A stretch of 64,000 nt of DNA, taken from positions 5,744,270-5,808,269 of the forward strand of contig OZ020265.1 of NCBI GenBank assembly GCA_963971285.1, given 5' to 3'. The DNA is from Astropecten irregularis. Its lineage: Eukaryota; Echinodermata; Asteroidea; Paxillosida; Astropectinidae. Numbering within the stretch: position 1 is the stretch's first letter; each line of letters opens with the position of its first letter. This document shows positions 1-9,444 of this stretch, one piece after another. The notes under the pieces are model-generated. The model was not told the DNA's origin and made no database searches. It saw only the letters and a program-made list of their open reading frames with translations. The position numbers and the translations under genes are program-made.

Positions 1-191
1 ACTGAAGCCACAAGCATCCGTCTTGGAGGGCCAAATACAAAGGTAATACAAAGACGAGCTCACCATTGTTAGTTTAATCCGCCTGACAACAATAATGACC
101 GCATTGTATCTGGCACGGTAAGATGGTCGCCGGTGGCTTCAGTTGATACAAAATCATTGCAAGTCCAGATTTTTTTATAACGTCCGTGGTT
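1..191. mobile_element. MITE, cut by window start (copy A)
   Basis: Foldback element whose intact relative lies at 33271-33531. The right terminal repeat (GTCCAGA, a T run, ACGTCCGTGG) ends near 191. Inside are the inverted arms ACTGAAGCCACAAGC and GGTGGCTTCAGT. No protein is encoded. The left end is outside the window. Confidence 0.6.
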
Positions 192-910
192 AAGGTTATA
201 TCAAACAGTTTTCCAAATATTATTGGAGATATGGGTTCCATTAATTAGCAGCTTTCTTATAGCACACGTTCAAATAAATTATGAATGTATAAAGATTATC
301 AATTTCACCCATTTGGTAAATCGAAAAAGACTTCTGCGTGAGTGGAACATCATTGTTAAAATCATTACTAGAAATATGGAGGACGGACAGACACAATATC
401 AATAGCGATATTAAAAGGTCAAAATGTATCTTTAAAATTACCCGAAAAGACTAACTGATAGAAAAGACTCGTTAAAAACGACAACAAATCCTTAATTCGT
501 TCGAAAATTCCTAAAAATGGAAATACTTATCGCTTACAGACCGGTAAAATAACTTACGAATGAAATAATTATTCTTTCCAATGAAACGCCCTCAGGGTCC
601 GAGATGTTGCCAACGATGATAAGAGAAAAGTATGGGGCGCCAAGAATGCAAAGTGAAAATAGATGAATCTCATTTTGTATCGAAATTTGTTGGAAACAAA
701 ACAGACGATAAATGATGCATTTGTGATGGCTAGAAAGTTTGCAAATACAAATTGCATACAGTCACGACATATTGCTGTGTACGTTGTCGTGGACAGGTCC
801 GATGTGACCCCAACCGAAAGGTCATGAAGCATGCGCACTTTGTGAATAAGAAATCAGTTATTTGGCACCGCCAACATTCGGATGGAGGTTCGAATCCCCA
901 TTCTGTTCAT
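192..910. other. Non-coding, no gene recognised
   Basis: AT-rich sequence repeated almost unchanged at 33532-34248. The short open frames here give no recognisable protein. A tRNA B-box-like GGTTCGAATCCCC occurs at about 889, so a degenerate SINE is possible but no A box is convincing. Confidence 0.4.
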
Positions 911-1421
911 TGGATTTTCCGCGTCAACGCCGAAAAGCCTTTATTTTTGTTCTGATTTTGTTTTAGTTTTTCTTCCTCTTCTTCTTCTTGTCGTCAAGGC
1001 CCATGGACTTTGTACACGTTTTGTTCGGACACCCACTTTGGTCAATTTTAAGCAGTCAATCTTAACTAAACTTGGTCCATGTAAAGTTCTTATAGGGTAG
1101 ATGCGTGCCCAACACTTACGTCATCATGACGTCATCAGGTGCCTAATTACAAAGAATTTAGTTTTAATAATTACAATCTTTAAAAATCAACAACAAATCA
1201 AACATTAGAGATATCAAGTAGATTCTTCCGACAAATGACAATGTGTTAGGGTTAGCTCCTCATTTAAAAGTGGTAAGAGCTAGGATCACGATTCTTTCAC
1301 CAAATGTCAATATAAGGGAAGTACTTTCGTTGTGACACATTAATATTAGTACGTTGGGAAGCAATTTATATCATATGCGGAAAAGCCTTATGTGCTGTTT
1401 ACAACAGCCATAAATGTCTAG
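911..1421 (+). mobile_element. Helitron-like non-autonomous element (copy A)
   Basis: Begins with a short inverted motif around CCGAAAAGCC, then a T-rich tract, the palindromic ACGTCATCATGACGTCAT, and one unit of a sequence reiterated in the arrays at 15609-18806 and 56760-58831. The 3' end is the strongest evidence: hairpin GCTGTT-TAC-AACAGC at 1394-1408, nine bases, then CTAG at 1418-1421 followed by T. That hairpin plus CTRR-T arrangement is the usual Helitron 3' terminus. No Rep/helicase gene is present. The 5' boundary is approximate. Confidence 0.6.
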
Positions 1422-1807
1422 TTTTTTGTCCTTTTCCCTTCTAAAAAAAGCTACATTGAATAAATACCCAAACAAAAACTCACACAAACAAAAACCATTA
1501 AATAGTTATAAACAATAGAACAATTACATCTTAAAATTACATTTACATTTTGAAGTGTTATTTAGAAGTAAAGATAAAATATCACCTTGTATAAGTTTAT
1601 AATATTTGCACCAAATTAAAACTGCGTATGATGTAATGAAAACGCCTTTAAAAACGGCGTATGGTATTTGTGTTCGAATAAAGAGCTTGAATCGTGTGTG
1701 GAAGAATATGAATTAAAAATCTGCATCGTTTTTTTCAAGGAAGCACGGAGTACGGTGTAAAATGGACGAGAAGGTTATAAAAAATACTTTAATTTAAAAA
1801 TATTCTC

Positions 1808-2645
1808 TTACGCCCATATATCACTGAATGTCTTAGGTATTGTGTAGTTGAATAGTACAAATTCTTCTCTGTAGCGGTAGATGATTTTCGGTAAAAGTTC
1901 AGCAGGGAGTTGAGAGTAAAACAGTTTCAGTACATCCTTGGCAGAGCTGAATTTATGGTGAAGGGGAGGTCTCGACTTTATCGATGCCGATCTTCTTAAA
2001 GATGTACCTGGCATCCTCGGAAGCCGTCTGCAGCTCGCACGGGTGGTACCAGTCGAAGAGCGGCCTCCAGTGATAGTCGCCAGTGCGGTCGTCTGGGTTC
2101 TTGACCAAAAACCGCACGAACTCATCGAAAGAGGGCTTCCCGCTGGCAATCTCCCGCTTGGAGTCACCCTTCCTGAACTCTTGGATGATCTTGGATCCGA
2201 TGGGCTTGTAGTAAGGGAAGTGTCGCAGCTCCACGTATTTGTCCCTGTATCCGGACAGCAGCCTGGCGAATGGCTCCCTGACGTAGAGGATCTTGGTGTA
2301 GTTCGGCAGCTCTCGAAGGAAGGTCTCGTTGTCGTAGTCCCTCATGGGATAGTCACCCATCGCCTGCTTCTTCATGAAAGCAGCACTGCCCTTGATATTA
2401 AGTGACCTGATGACCTTACGCCAACTGAAGGAACCCACTTTTAACACCCTGCAGATGATGAATCGGTAGTCATCGTTGGCGTAGGCGTGCTCGTACAGAA
2501 ATTTCCAAGACAGGATCTTCTCCCGGTCTTTGTCGAAGTCTACCAGCCGGGTGATGTCTTCGCATCTCCTACAGATGAGGTCGTGTCGACTCTTCTGAAC
2601 CTCTTCCATTCGCAGAAAGAACTCTGTCTCTTCATCTCGACTTTC
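1808..2645 (-). pseudogene. Carbohydrate sulfotransferase, last exon, frame-shifted (copy A)
   Basis: Terminal exon of a Golgi sulfotransferase of the HNK-1ST/CHST8-14 family (Sulfotransfer_2), which moves sulfate from PAPS to glycan chains. The 5'-phosphosulfate site is seen as CRVLKVGSFSWRKV (the family usually has PKVGS) and the 3'-phosphate site as YVREPFARLLSGYRDKY. The C-terminus has the family-like LFNYTIP. A splice acceptor (T run then AG) precedes 2645 on the minus strand and the frame is open from there, so the ATG at 2609 is probably internal. The frame breaks near 1955-1985: the first frame stops at 1953 while the conserved C-terminal part runs in another frame to 1808. The same break is in copy B. 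Upstream exons are not visible. It is either a pseudogene or a gene with a sequence error shared by both copies. Confidence 0.8.
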
Positions 2646-2980
2646 CTAAAAAAAAAAGATACCATAAAGGGTTAAAGAATATAACGGAGCTCCACGAGTG
2701 CCATTCCACTTATCCAGATAACCAGATAATTCTTTTCTCAATAATTATCTCCATAATATGACTTTAAGGGAAAACGAAAAGTCGACGGATCCTGATAATC
2801 TGGTCAAGTCAACGAAGTGCATCTAAAAAATTGGTCTTATCCTGATAAAATAACCTCACTTTCATTAAGTCGTCTTTACAAGGTAAACTATCAGAACAAG
2901 TTGACTTCCTTCTTTCATATAAAATACAAAAATACAAGTAGCACTATATTGACTAACTAGAGTTTAAAAAGAGCATGAAC

Positions 2981-3006
2981 TTTCGTAGCAACAACTACTT
3001 CATCAG
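2981..3006 (-). ncRNA. Hammerhead-ribozyme-like core (copy A)
   Basis: The minus strand reads CTGATGA (3006-3000), then GTAG-TTGTTG-CTAC able to pair as stem II (one unpaired A), then GAAA (2984-2981). CUGANGA, stem II and GAAA are the invariant hammerhead core in the right order. Stems I and III are weak by eye, which fits the minimal type known from Penelope-like elements, but activity is not shown. Confidence 0.55.
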
Positions 3007-3199
3007 ATGAAATGAAGTGGCATCATCAAGCAAGGTATATATATGGAGGCCAAGTCTGTGGTCTAGACAGAAGGTAATGATGAGTCACTGATGTAAGTGT
3101 GACAAGAGTCCCTGTTTAATCCTCTATTGATACAGTCTAGTCTTTGGATGATCTTTTGTTCAGCCGCTTCTCTCTCCATCCAGTTCTTGAATCCCCTTT

Positions 3200-3203
3200 G
3201 TTG
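3200..3203. repeat. Target-site duplication GTTG, left
   Basis: GTTG directly precedes the TG of the 5' LTR and recurs at 10516-10519 directly after the CA of the 3' LTR. A 4-bp duplication is within the range for Ty3/gypsy integrases. Confidence 0.75.
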
Positions 3204-3417
3204 TGTAGTGGGTACATGTATATATTAAAAGGCACTGAAGCATGACGCGGTTGGGCGTTGCCGCCGGCTGCTCAACCGGCATGCGTGCCCCAGTCAGTCT
3301 TGTAAACAGCATCCAGCGAGTCAACATCGTGTCATCATTTTGTCCGTGTACTCGCTGGGACTCCGAGACTCAGCACTTCGGCCCCTTGTCGGAAACCCGG
3401 TAAGGGCAAATACAACA
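3204..3417 (+). repeat. 5' LTR (copy A element)
   Basis: 214 bp, starting TGTAGTGGG and ending AATACAACA, so TG...CA bounded. It matches the 3' LTR at 10301-10515 except for one C in a run. A TATA-like TATATATTAAAAGG near its start is a plausible core promoter. Confidence 0.92.
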
Positions 3418-3418
3418 T

Positions 3419-3429
3419 TGGCGACGGAG
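3419..3429 (+). other. Primer-binding site of LTR element (copy A)
   Basis: TGGCGACGGAG, one base after the 5' LTR, starts with the TGG complementary to a tRNA CCA end. Copy B reads TGGCGACGAGG. The priming tRNA was not identified. Confidence 0.7.
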
Positions 3430-3440
3430 AAAATTTATTT

Positions 3441-3677
3441 TCTCGTATTTCCACAATTTATTTCCTCGTATGTACAATATTTATAGTAATCAACTTGCAT
3501 AATCTCGGCTTTCGCTGAGAGAATTCTTGCTAAGATTATATCTCTTTACAATAATTATCGACAACCATATACATGTATATTATTTACTTTGTTAGATAAG
3601 AAAATAATTTGTGAGAACTGCCTGATAATTTCTTCGTTTTTACACTGAGAAAACTGTGTGGTTCTCAACCGAAACTC
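3441..3677. other. 237-bp segment of the leader present only in copy A
   Basis: Between AAATTTATTT and TGCAGCTAACCGC copy A carries 237 bp that copy B lacks (B joins at about 36800). No repeats flank it beyond a single T, so a deletion in B is more likely than an insertion in A. Nothing coding was seen in it. The remaining leader to 4209 also holds no gene. Confidence 0.6.
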
Positions 3678-4209
3678 TGCAGCTAACCGCAGGGAAATGT
3701 ATTGACTGCAGTATAATCTACTTCTTTTTGGGTACTAACGTTTAACGAAACATTACCGACAGTTTTGCAAAACTTTCTTGAGGAATAAGAATTTAATCAA
3801 TGCTTCAACAATTTACTGATAAATATAATTCAGAACAGTCAAATTTTGCGTCTCTAACCAAAACTTTCATGAACATGTACTCACAGTAATAGACAACTTG
3901 TTATTTTATTGTACTTGTATTGTGGATAAGAAGCTGTTATTTGCAAACTCGCATAGTCTTCATTGCTGCTGGTTGCAACGATTCAGCACACTTGTATTTA
4001 AACAAAAAAGAAACACGAGAATTGTCTGCGCAAAAATTGCGATACTGTCAATCAGGTCAATCTATTGGGGCGTCACTCCCAACAGAGGCGTTGACAGTAT
4101 TCTAAGTGACTTGCTGCACTTTAAGCACACTGCAAACAACAGCTTCTCACATTAATAGTATTATTATTAACCGTATATGTAAGTAACCCCGGTCCCCGAA
4201 TCTCCAAAC

Positions 4210-6092
4210 ATGGCAATTAACCTAAACAAAGCTTCAGCTAAAGAGCTCGTTACGCTTCCAGGAATAGGGACAAAATTTGCCCAGATTATAACGACTATAA
4301 GGGCCCAAAAAGGGAAATGTTACAATTGACGATTTTCATGAGACCCCACCCCTACAATCAAAACTACACGAACTAGCCGAAAATGGGCTTCTAACAATAT
4401 CTTACACTGAAATTACGTCTGAGTACCCGACTAGTGAGGAATATGGCCAAGATAATCCAAAACCAACTGAAACCAAGGTTGATCCAATAACATTTTTAGC
4501 TTCACAAATGAGTATGCTAATAAAAACGGTAGAGGCCAACACGCACCAGGTTACTAAAACCTTACATGAGCTATGCAAACGGAATGAGAATTTCGACGCT
4601 AAGGTTGAAGTCCTTTTGCAAGGTAAAAAACCTAACGTGGTCGAATCAGGAAAACAGGCCCTTGCGTCCCCACAAACAAAAGATCTAACTGGAGACGCAA
4701 CTATTGACGCAACTCTGAAAGTCATAGGAGACAAAGCTCCCCCAATACCTGCTCACATTCTCAATACCACGCATACCGGCACTGTTGTAATAACATACCC
4801 AGTACATGGTGCAACTGGATATTCAAGTCCCCAAACAGAGCAAAAGCCATACATTCAGCACCCAGAACAAAAAACCATTCACTGGCCCAATAGCACATAC
4901 TTCACCCACAGAAAAAAAGATGCCCACTTCGCCACAACAAAACCAAGGCACTGCTCAAGGAAGCGCAAGTAAAGAACAACACAAAGGCCCGAATCAAAAC
5001 CCAAATACTCCACAAATACCGATTTCGGCAACCGCGCCTAGCCCACAACCACAATACGCCACGCAAGCAATGCTAACTAACCAACATCACGCAACACGTC
5101 CACCAAATCTATCAATACCCAAGCTGAGTCTGTATGACGGCACAACTGATTTCCACGCATTTATCACGAAATTCGAGATAATTGCTGATTGCTGCCACTG
5201 GAACGAGGACACCAAACTTTTGCAGTTAGTTGGTGCCCTCACCGGTAAGGCTTTAGATAGCTATGCTTGGCAAAAACCTGAGACTAGGCGAAGCTACACC
5301 GGTTCAAAAGACCAACTTCTCAAAATGTTTGGGAAAATGAAAGACCCAATAATTCAGAGAGCGGAACTTGCTTCGATACGTCAAAAGGAAGACGAGTCTC
5401 TTGAGGAATTTGGCCAGAGAGTTAGGCAGACAACAACTCGTGCATATTCATCTGCTAATCCTGATGTATTTGAAACTTTGGCCAGAGAGGCATTTTTGAA
5501 AGGTTGTAACGATGTAGAAGCTGCCGAATTTGCATTATATCGTGACCCGCAAACCCTTAATCAAGCCGTGCAATATACCCAGACAGCAGCATATAATCAT
5601 AAATTACTCTCACGTACGGGACGACAAAGAGTTAGGCACGTCTCGTTTAACGACCAAAATCTGTTTGTGGACATTCAAACTGTCCAAAGGGTCCAAATTA
5701 ACCAACCGGGGGAGGACAAAGTCAACATTCATCTTGATTGGTCGGAAATAAACCAAAACATGCGCGCAATCCTGGCACTCTTGAAACAACCCAAAGTCAA
5801 TCCCCCTTCTACGACCTCAAATAATGGAGGGTTCCAAACAAATAGGCAGATAAATAAGACCAACGTACAAAACACACCAACGCAGATTCCCTCTCCCGGG
5901 TCCCTTGCAGGGTCGATTTATGTAACTGTTACTGGGCTGGGTGCGACATCGCTAATCTACCTTGCGGTGGATGCAAATACTGCTCGCGTATACATTCTCA
6001 ATGGAGAAAGTTTGAGGAAGACGTTGACGATGTCATTCCCCTGGCAGTACGTAAAATATGTTGCAGGCCTAACACAACTAAGGACACAATAA
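4210..6092 (+). pseudogene. Gag of LTR element, helix-hairpin-helix start, frame-shifted (copy A)
   Basis: The Gag region is spread over three frames. The ATG at 4210 opens a short frame with NLNKASAKELVTLPGIGTKF, a clear helix-hairpin-helix motif of the ComEA type, and stops at about 4330. A second frame, open from about that point to 4972, carries a helical segment. The third frame to 6092 carries a proline/glutamine-rich linker and a retrotransposon Gag domain (YDGTTDFHAFITKFEIIADC, then LVGALTGKAL). No CCHC knuckle is visible. Gag would form the particle that packages element RNA. The same breaks occur in copy B, so they predate the duplication. Confidence 0.75.
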
Positions 6093-6439
6093 CAGTCAGG
6101 AGTGCCGCTTTAGGTGACGGGGAGCCCATCCCAGAATTCCGGCGTTTGCTGGGAGAAGGGCTGGCTCCCCCTCCCATGGAACTCACACTTACCAACAGTG
6201 ACAGGGGGCCCACCCTAGAATTCCGGGATTCGCTGGATGACGGGGAAGTACCCTATGCCACTGGACCAAACAACACACAACAGCAAACTGCAACTAATTA
6301 CATGGACCCCATACTCTTTAGCAGTGACAAGAGGCCTATCCCATAAATCCGGCGTTCTCTGGATAATGGGGAGGTTCCCTGTGCCACTGAAACCAACCAC
6401 ATCTCACTTGATAACCAAGGATGCACTGATTCCGCCCCC
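6093..6439 (+). repeat. Short imperfect tandem repeats where PR-RT-RH would lie (copy A)
   Basis: About three diverged repeats of roughly 100-130 bp. Each carries a version of CC(C/T)A(T/G)(A/C)CC...ATTCCGG..TC(G/T)CTGGATGACGGGG or similar, followed by a GTGCCACTG-like end. Translated they give motifs such as PTLEFRDSLDDGEVP and PIPEFRRLLGEGLAPP. No catalytic motif of protease or reverse transcriptase is present in the 350 bp between Gag and integrase. Confidence 0.6.
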
Positions 6440-8014
6440 ATGTTACGGAGTTTAACGGGAGGACAAACAGCAAAGACGGAGGAACGGCCTTTGTTCACAA
6501 AATATTCCCATCGGCAATTAAGGGAATTTCAAATTGAGGACTCTGACTTAAAACATCTGCTTGAATGGAGTGAAAAGTCGGAACAAAAAGGCAGCAGGTA
6601 TACACCCCCGCAAGACAAGCTAAGTCTGTGTTCGCCTGTGGTGAAATATTTTTGGTCAAACGCCTCACTTCTACAGATATCAGACGGCATCCTCTACTAC
6701 TATTGGGCCGATAACTATTCCGATAAATTGCTTTTCCTAGTCCCTACTGCTTTGCGGCAGGAGGCACTTGCCCTTTGCCATGACTCAAAAATGTCGGGGC
6801 ACCCAGGAATAACAAAAACCCTACAGAAATTACAACAGACGGTTTATTGGCACCACATGAAGGAGGATGTCGTTCTTTATGTTAAATCATGTAAGGAGTG
6901 CAATACATACAAGAAGCCATCAAGGAAAGCTCGAGCCCCTTTAACCAAATACCACGCTGGAGCGCCAGCCGAACATAAACATTTAGATATCTTGGGTCCT
7001 TTTACACCATCAGTGTCTGGCAACCGATACATATTAATGTTAGTCTGCCAGTTTACCAAGTGGGTCGAAGCATATCCACTGGCCGACCAAACAGCAGAAT
7101 TAGTCGCAAAAACGACCATAGATAACTTTGTGTCTAGGTTCGGCTGCCCAATGTATATAAACACTGATCAGGGAAGTAATTTTACAAGTTCATTGTTCAC
7201 AGCAGTTTGTAACCTCCTTGAAATTGCCAAAACTAGGACAACACCTTACCGACCTGCCTCGAATGGCCAAGTAGAAAGATACAATCGAACCCTGTTACAA
7301 GCAATGCGATGTCATTTAAAGGGAAAAGTCTTGAATTGGGATGACGACCTGCCATTATTAACTGGAGCTATTCGCTCCCTCCCAAATCGTAGCACGGGGA
7401 TGACTCCAAACTTAATTATGTTGGGGAGAGAGGTTCACCAACCAATTAATTTGGTTTTTGGGTTGGAATCAAACACTCCAGAAAAAGACCAGCCGCATCC
7501 ATACGTCAAGGATCTGAAAACAAGGATAAATAGGGTTCACTCCTTGGCGAGGGAAAATATTGGGGCTGCTCAAAAGTACCAAAAGAAAAACTATGACCTC
7601 ACTCAGAACTTTGCTCCTTTTGAGGAAGGGGACATTGTCTATAAGTTAAATAAGGCCACTAAACTTGGGCAGTCCCGCAAGTTGCAACCTATATGGATTG
7701 GGCCACTGTTGGTCGTAGAGTCACTCTCCCCAATATTATATAAGGTTCGGGATAGAAAGAGAAGCACCGTCGTCCATCACGACCTTCTCAAGAAATGTGG
7801 AGACCGAGTAGTCCCACTTTGGCTCAGACGACTAAGAAATAGGCTGTTCAAACCTGGAGGCTCGGTAGGTGGTGAAGGAAATGTCGAGGACAAACAGTAC
7901 GATTTGTCTTCAATATTTGGTGCAGATCAGGTCCCTGATTCCCCCAAAAAGACATCTAGAAGTGGGAGGGAGGTTAAATGTCCTATTCGCTTCAGGGATT
8001 ATCACAAGTATTAA
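6440..8014 (+). CDS. Integrase of LTR element (copy A)
   Basis: A 524-residue frame for a Ty3/gypsy integrase. The HHCC zinc motif is seen at H114-H121-C151-C154. The catalytic core has D183 (HLDILGPF), D243 (NTDQGSNF) and E279 (NGQVERY), a D,D-35-E spacing. A GPY/F-like WIGPLLVV segment follows toward the C-terminus. There is no chromodomain. The protein would insert the element cDNA into host DNA. Residues 178-181 (EHKH) differ from the more usual ERI found in copy B. Because no RT precedes it, this frame is the remnant of a longer pol, and the ATG at 6440 is only the first methionine in the open frame. Confidence 0.88.
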   Translation: MLRSLTGGQTAKTEERPLFTKYSHRQLREFQIEDSDLKHLLEWSEKSEQKGSRYTPPQDKLSLCSPVVKYFWSNASLLQISDGILYYYWADNYSDKLLFLVPTALRQEALALCHDSKMSGHPGITKTLQKLQQTVYWHHMKEDVVLYVKSCKECNTYKKPSRKARAPLTKYHAGAPAEHKHLDILGPFTPSVSGNRYILMLVCQFTKWVEAYPLADQTAELVAKTTIDNFVSRFGCPMYINTDQGSNFTSSLFTAVCNLLEIAKTRTTPYRPASNGQVERYNRTLLQAMRCHLKGKVLNWDDDLPLLTGAIRSLPNRSTGMTPNLIMLGREVHQPINLVFGLESNTPEKDQPHPYVKDLKTRINRVHSLARENIGAAQKYQKKNYDLTQNFAPFEEGDIVYKLNKATKLGQSRKLQPIWIGPLLVVESLSPILYKVRDRKRSTVVHHDLLKKCGDRVVPLWLRRLRNRLFKPGGSVGGEGNVEDKQYDLSSIFGADQVPDSPKKTSRSGREVKCPIRFRDYHKY

Positions 8015-8226
8015 TCAGTACAATTGTACTTATTACTACACACTTGATCCCCAGGGATTATTGCAAATAGATTATTGTAAATATTGATTAAAGTTGGAAA
8101 ACCTAACCAACGTTAAAGCATTTTAACGAGCTAGATGAAATGTTTGGTCCCTAGCCCAATTTTTGAGGAATATTTTCCCCAAATTTTACTTTAAAAAAAT
8201 GTTTTCAAGTATTCTACCACAAAGTT

Positions 8227-9444
8227 ATGGATGAGGAGGCGAGCTTTGTACCTGACTACAGTGAGGAGGGACAGGATGTGCCCAATGATGAACTGCCCCC
8301 CTCGAGCTCTCCTCCACGAGAAGACGCAGCCCGGAAGAGGAGCACCCAGGTTTGTCCCCACCCGGACTGCGGCTTCACAACAAACCAAATGAAACGTCAT
8401 GTTGTGCGACGACACATCTCCGAGAGAGGATGGTGGTTCCTCTATCCTCTACAAGCATGCTGGGTGTGCCGGAAGTCGGAGATTGGGAGACATTGTCGTC
8501 TTCACGGTCCTTACAATCCGGACCAGCACCTCCCGGAACTGACACGCTTGATTAATGAATTTATTGATCTTGTGTGTCGAACCTTGAACACTGACGAGCT
8601 GCTGCAACTGGTTACTGCCGGACACCTTGCTGATGGCAACTTAAAATACAGCCCCGAGGAAGTTGAGGTATGGGATACATATGACAGCTCCATCGGTCTC
8701 CCCTGGCTTCAAGAAAGGGACCTCGCTTCCCCTTCCCGTATGAGCTCCATCTTCCACTGGATGGTGCTGTCACGCCTGATTGTACTCGTTGACAAGTCAA
8801 CAACCACCTTGGCCAAACAACAGCAAGAGTACTTCATCGACTCCCATTGTCATATCGATCGGATGCTACGAGCAGCCTCCTTCGAGGGGACCCTCAGTGA
8901 GTTTCTCCAGGAGCCGACTTCACCCAACCTGAACGGATTCCTCGGCTGCATTGCAGTATTCTGCGATCCTGCCACCTACCTCCAGAAAGAAAAATGGTCG
9001 GAACTGGTTTCCGACCCTCTAGTCTATGGCGCCACTGTAGGCCTACATCCGAAGGAAGCCGACTCTTTCTCGCAGAACACAGTGGGGGAAATCCGGCGTT
9101 TGCTGGAGCACCCTAAAGTCACCGGAGGGTGGCAGGAGGCGCGGAGATGGCTGGAAGCGTTCTCCAACCTCTACATCGGTCTGACACCACTGATCACAGC
9201 AGGTAGTCCAGAGCTGCAAGAGGTGGCGAGGAACGTCCCACTCAACCGACTCCTCATAGAAACCGATGCCCCGTACTTCGTCCCAAGGGCCATGAGGGGT
9301 CAAGTCAAAATCAGCAATCCTACACTGGCACGGGAGGTGGCACGTGAAGTCGCAACTCTCCGCTCAATGGACGAGCAACGCATCCTGGGACACTGCCTCC
9401 AAAACACCAAGGATATGTATATGAACAGTTCTTGCGAAACATGA
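8227..9444 (+). CDS. Zinc-finger/TatD-like DNase ORF carried by the LTR element
   Basis: 405 residues, between integrase and the polypurine tract. Residues 43-63 form a C2H2 finger (C43-x4-C48-x9-H58-x4-H63). A second Cys/His set lies at C78-C81-H89-H93. From about 203 it matches the TatD metal-dependent DNase family: HxH at H207/H209 (FIDSHCHID), VGLHPKEA around H274, and LLIETDAPYFVP with D347, followed by the usual C-terminal helix region. The middle of the TatD fold is missing: at residues 298/299 the chain passes from the helix before the GE-type metal motif straight to TGGWQEARRWL, which in the family follows the last metal histidine. Roughly 80 residues, with the metal-binding Glu and two His, are absent, so nuclease activity is doubtful. 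Copy B carries an additional stop. Confidence 0.8.
   Translation: MDEEASFVPDYSEEGQDVPNDELPPSSSPPREDAARKRSTQVCPHPDCGFTTNQMKRHVVRRHISERGWWFLYPLQACWVCRKSEIGRHCRLHGPYNPDQHLPELTRLINEFIDLVCRTLNTDELLQLVTAGHLADGNLKYSPEEVEVWDTYDSSIGLPWLQERDLASPSRMSSIFHWMVLSRLIVLVDKSTTTLAKQQQEYFIDSHCHIDRMLRAASFEGTLSEFLQEPTSPNLNGFLGCIAVFCDPATYLQKEKWSELVSDPLVYGATVGLHPKEADSFSQNTVGEIRRLLEHPKVTGGWQEARRWLEAFSNLYIGLTPLITAGSPELQEVARNVPLNRLLIETDAPYFVPRAMRGQVKISNPTLAREVAREVATLRSMDEQRILGHCLQNTKDMYMNSSCET

Larger units (their letters stand above)
2930..3203 (-). mobile_element. Penelope-like retroelement, 3' part (copy A)
   Basis: On the minus strand 3203 to 3063 encodes the end of a GIY-YIG endonuclease ORF (RGFKNWMEREAAEQKIIQRL..., stop at 3063-3065). 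It continues the reading that is interrupted at 10516, where the LTR element inserted. Beyond the stop lies a 3' region holding a hammerhead-like core (2981-3006), as known for Penelope-like element terminal repeats. The outer end near 2930 is approximate. Confidence 0.75.

Noticed and set aside
569-838. Minus-strand 89-residue frame, repeated at 33907-34176
   Set aside because: Differences between copies are not biased to silent sites and no domain is recognisable; it is part of the duplicated non-coding segment.
2043-2405. Plus-strand open frame opposite the sulfotransferase exon (also 35381-35743)
   Set aside because: Mirror of the coding exon on the other strand; no family resemblance and no start context.
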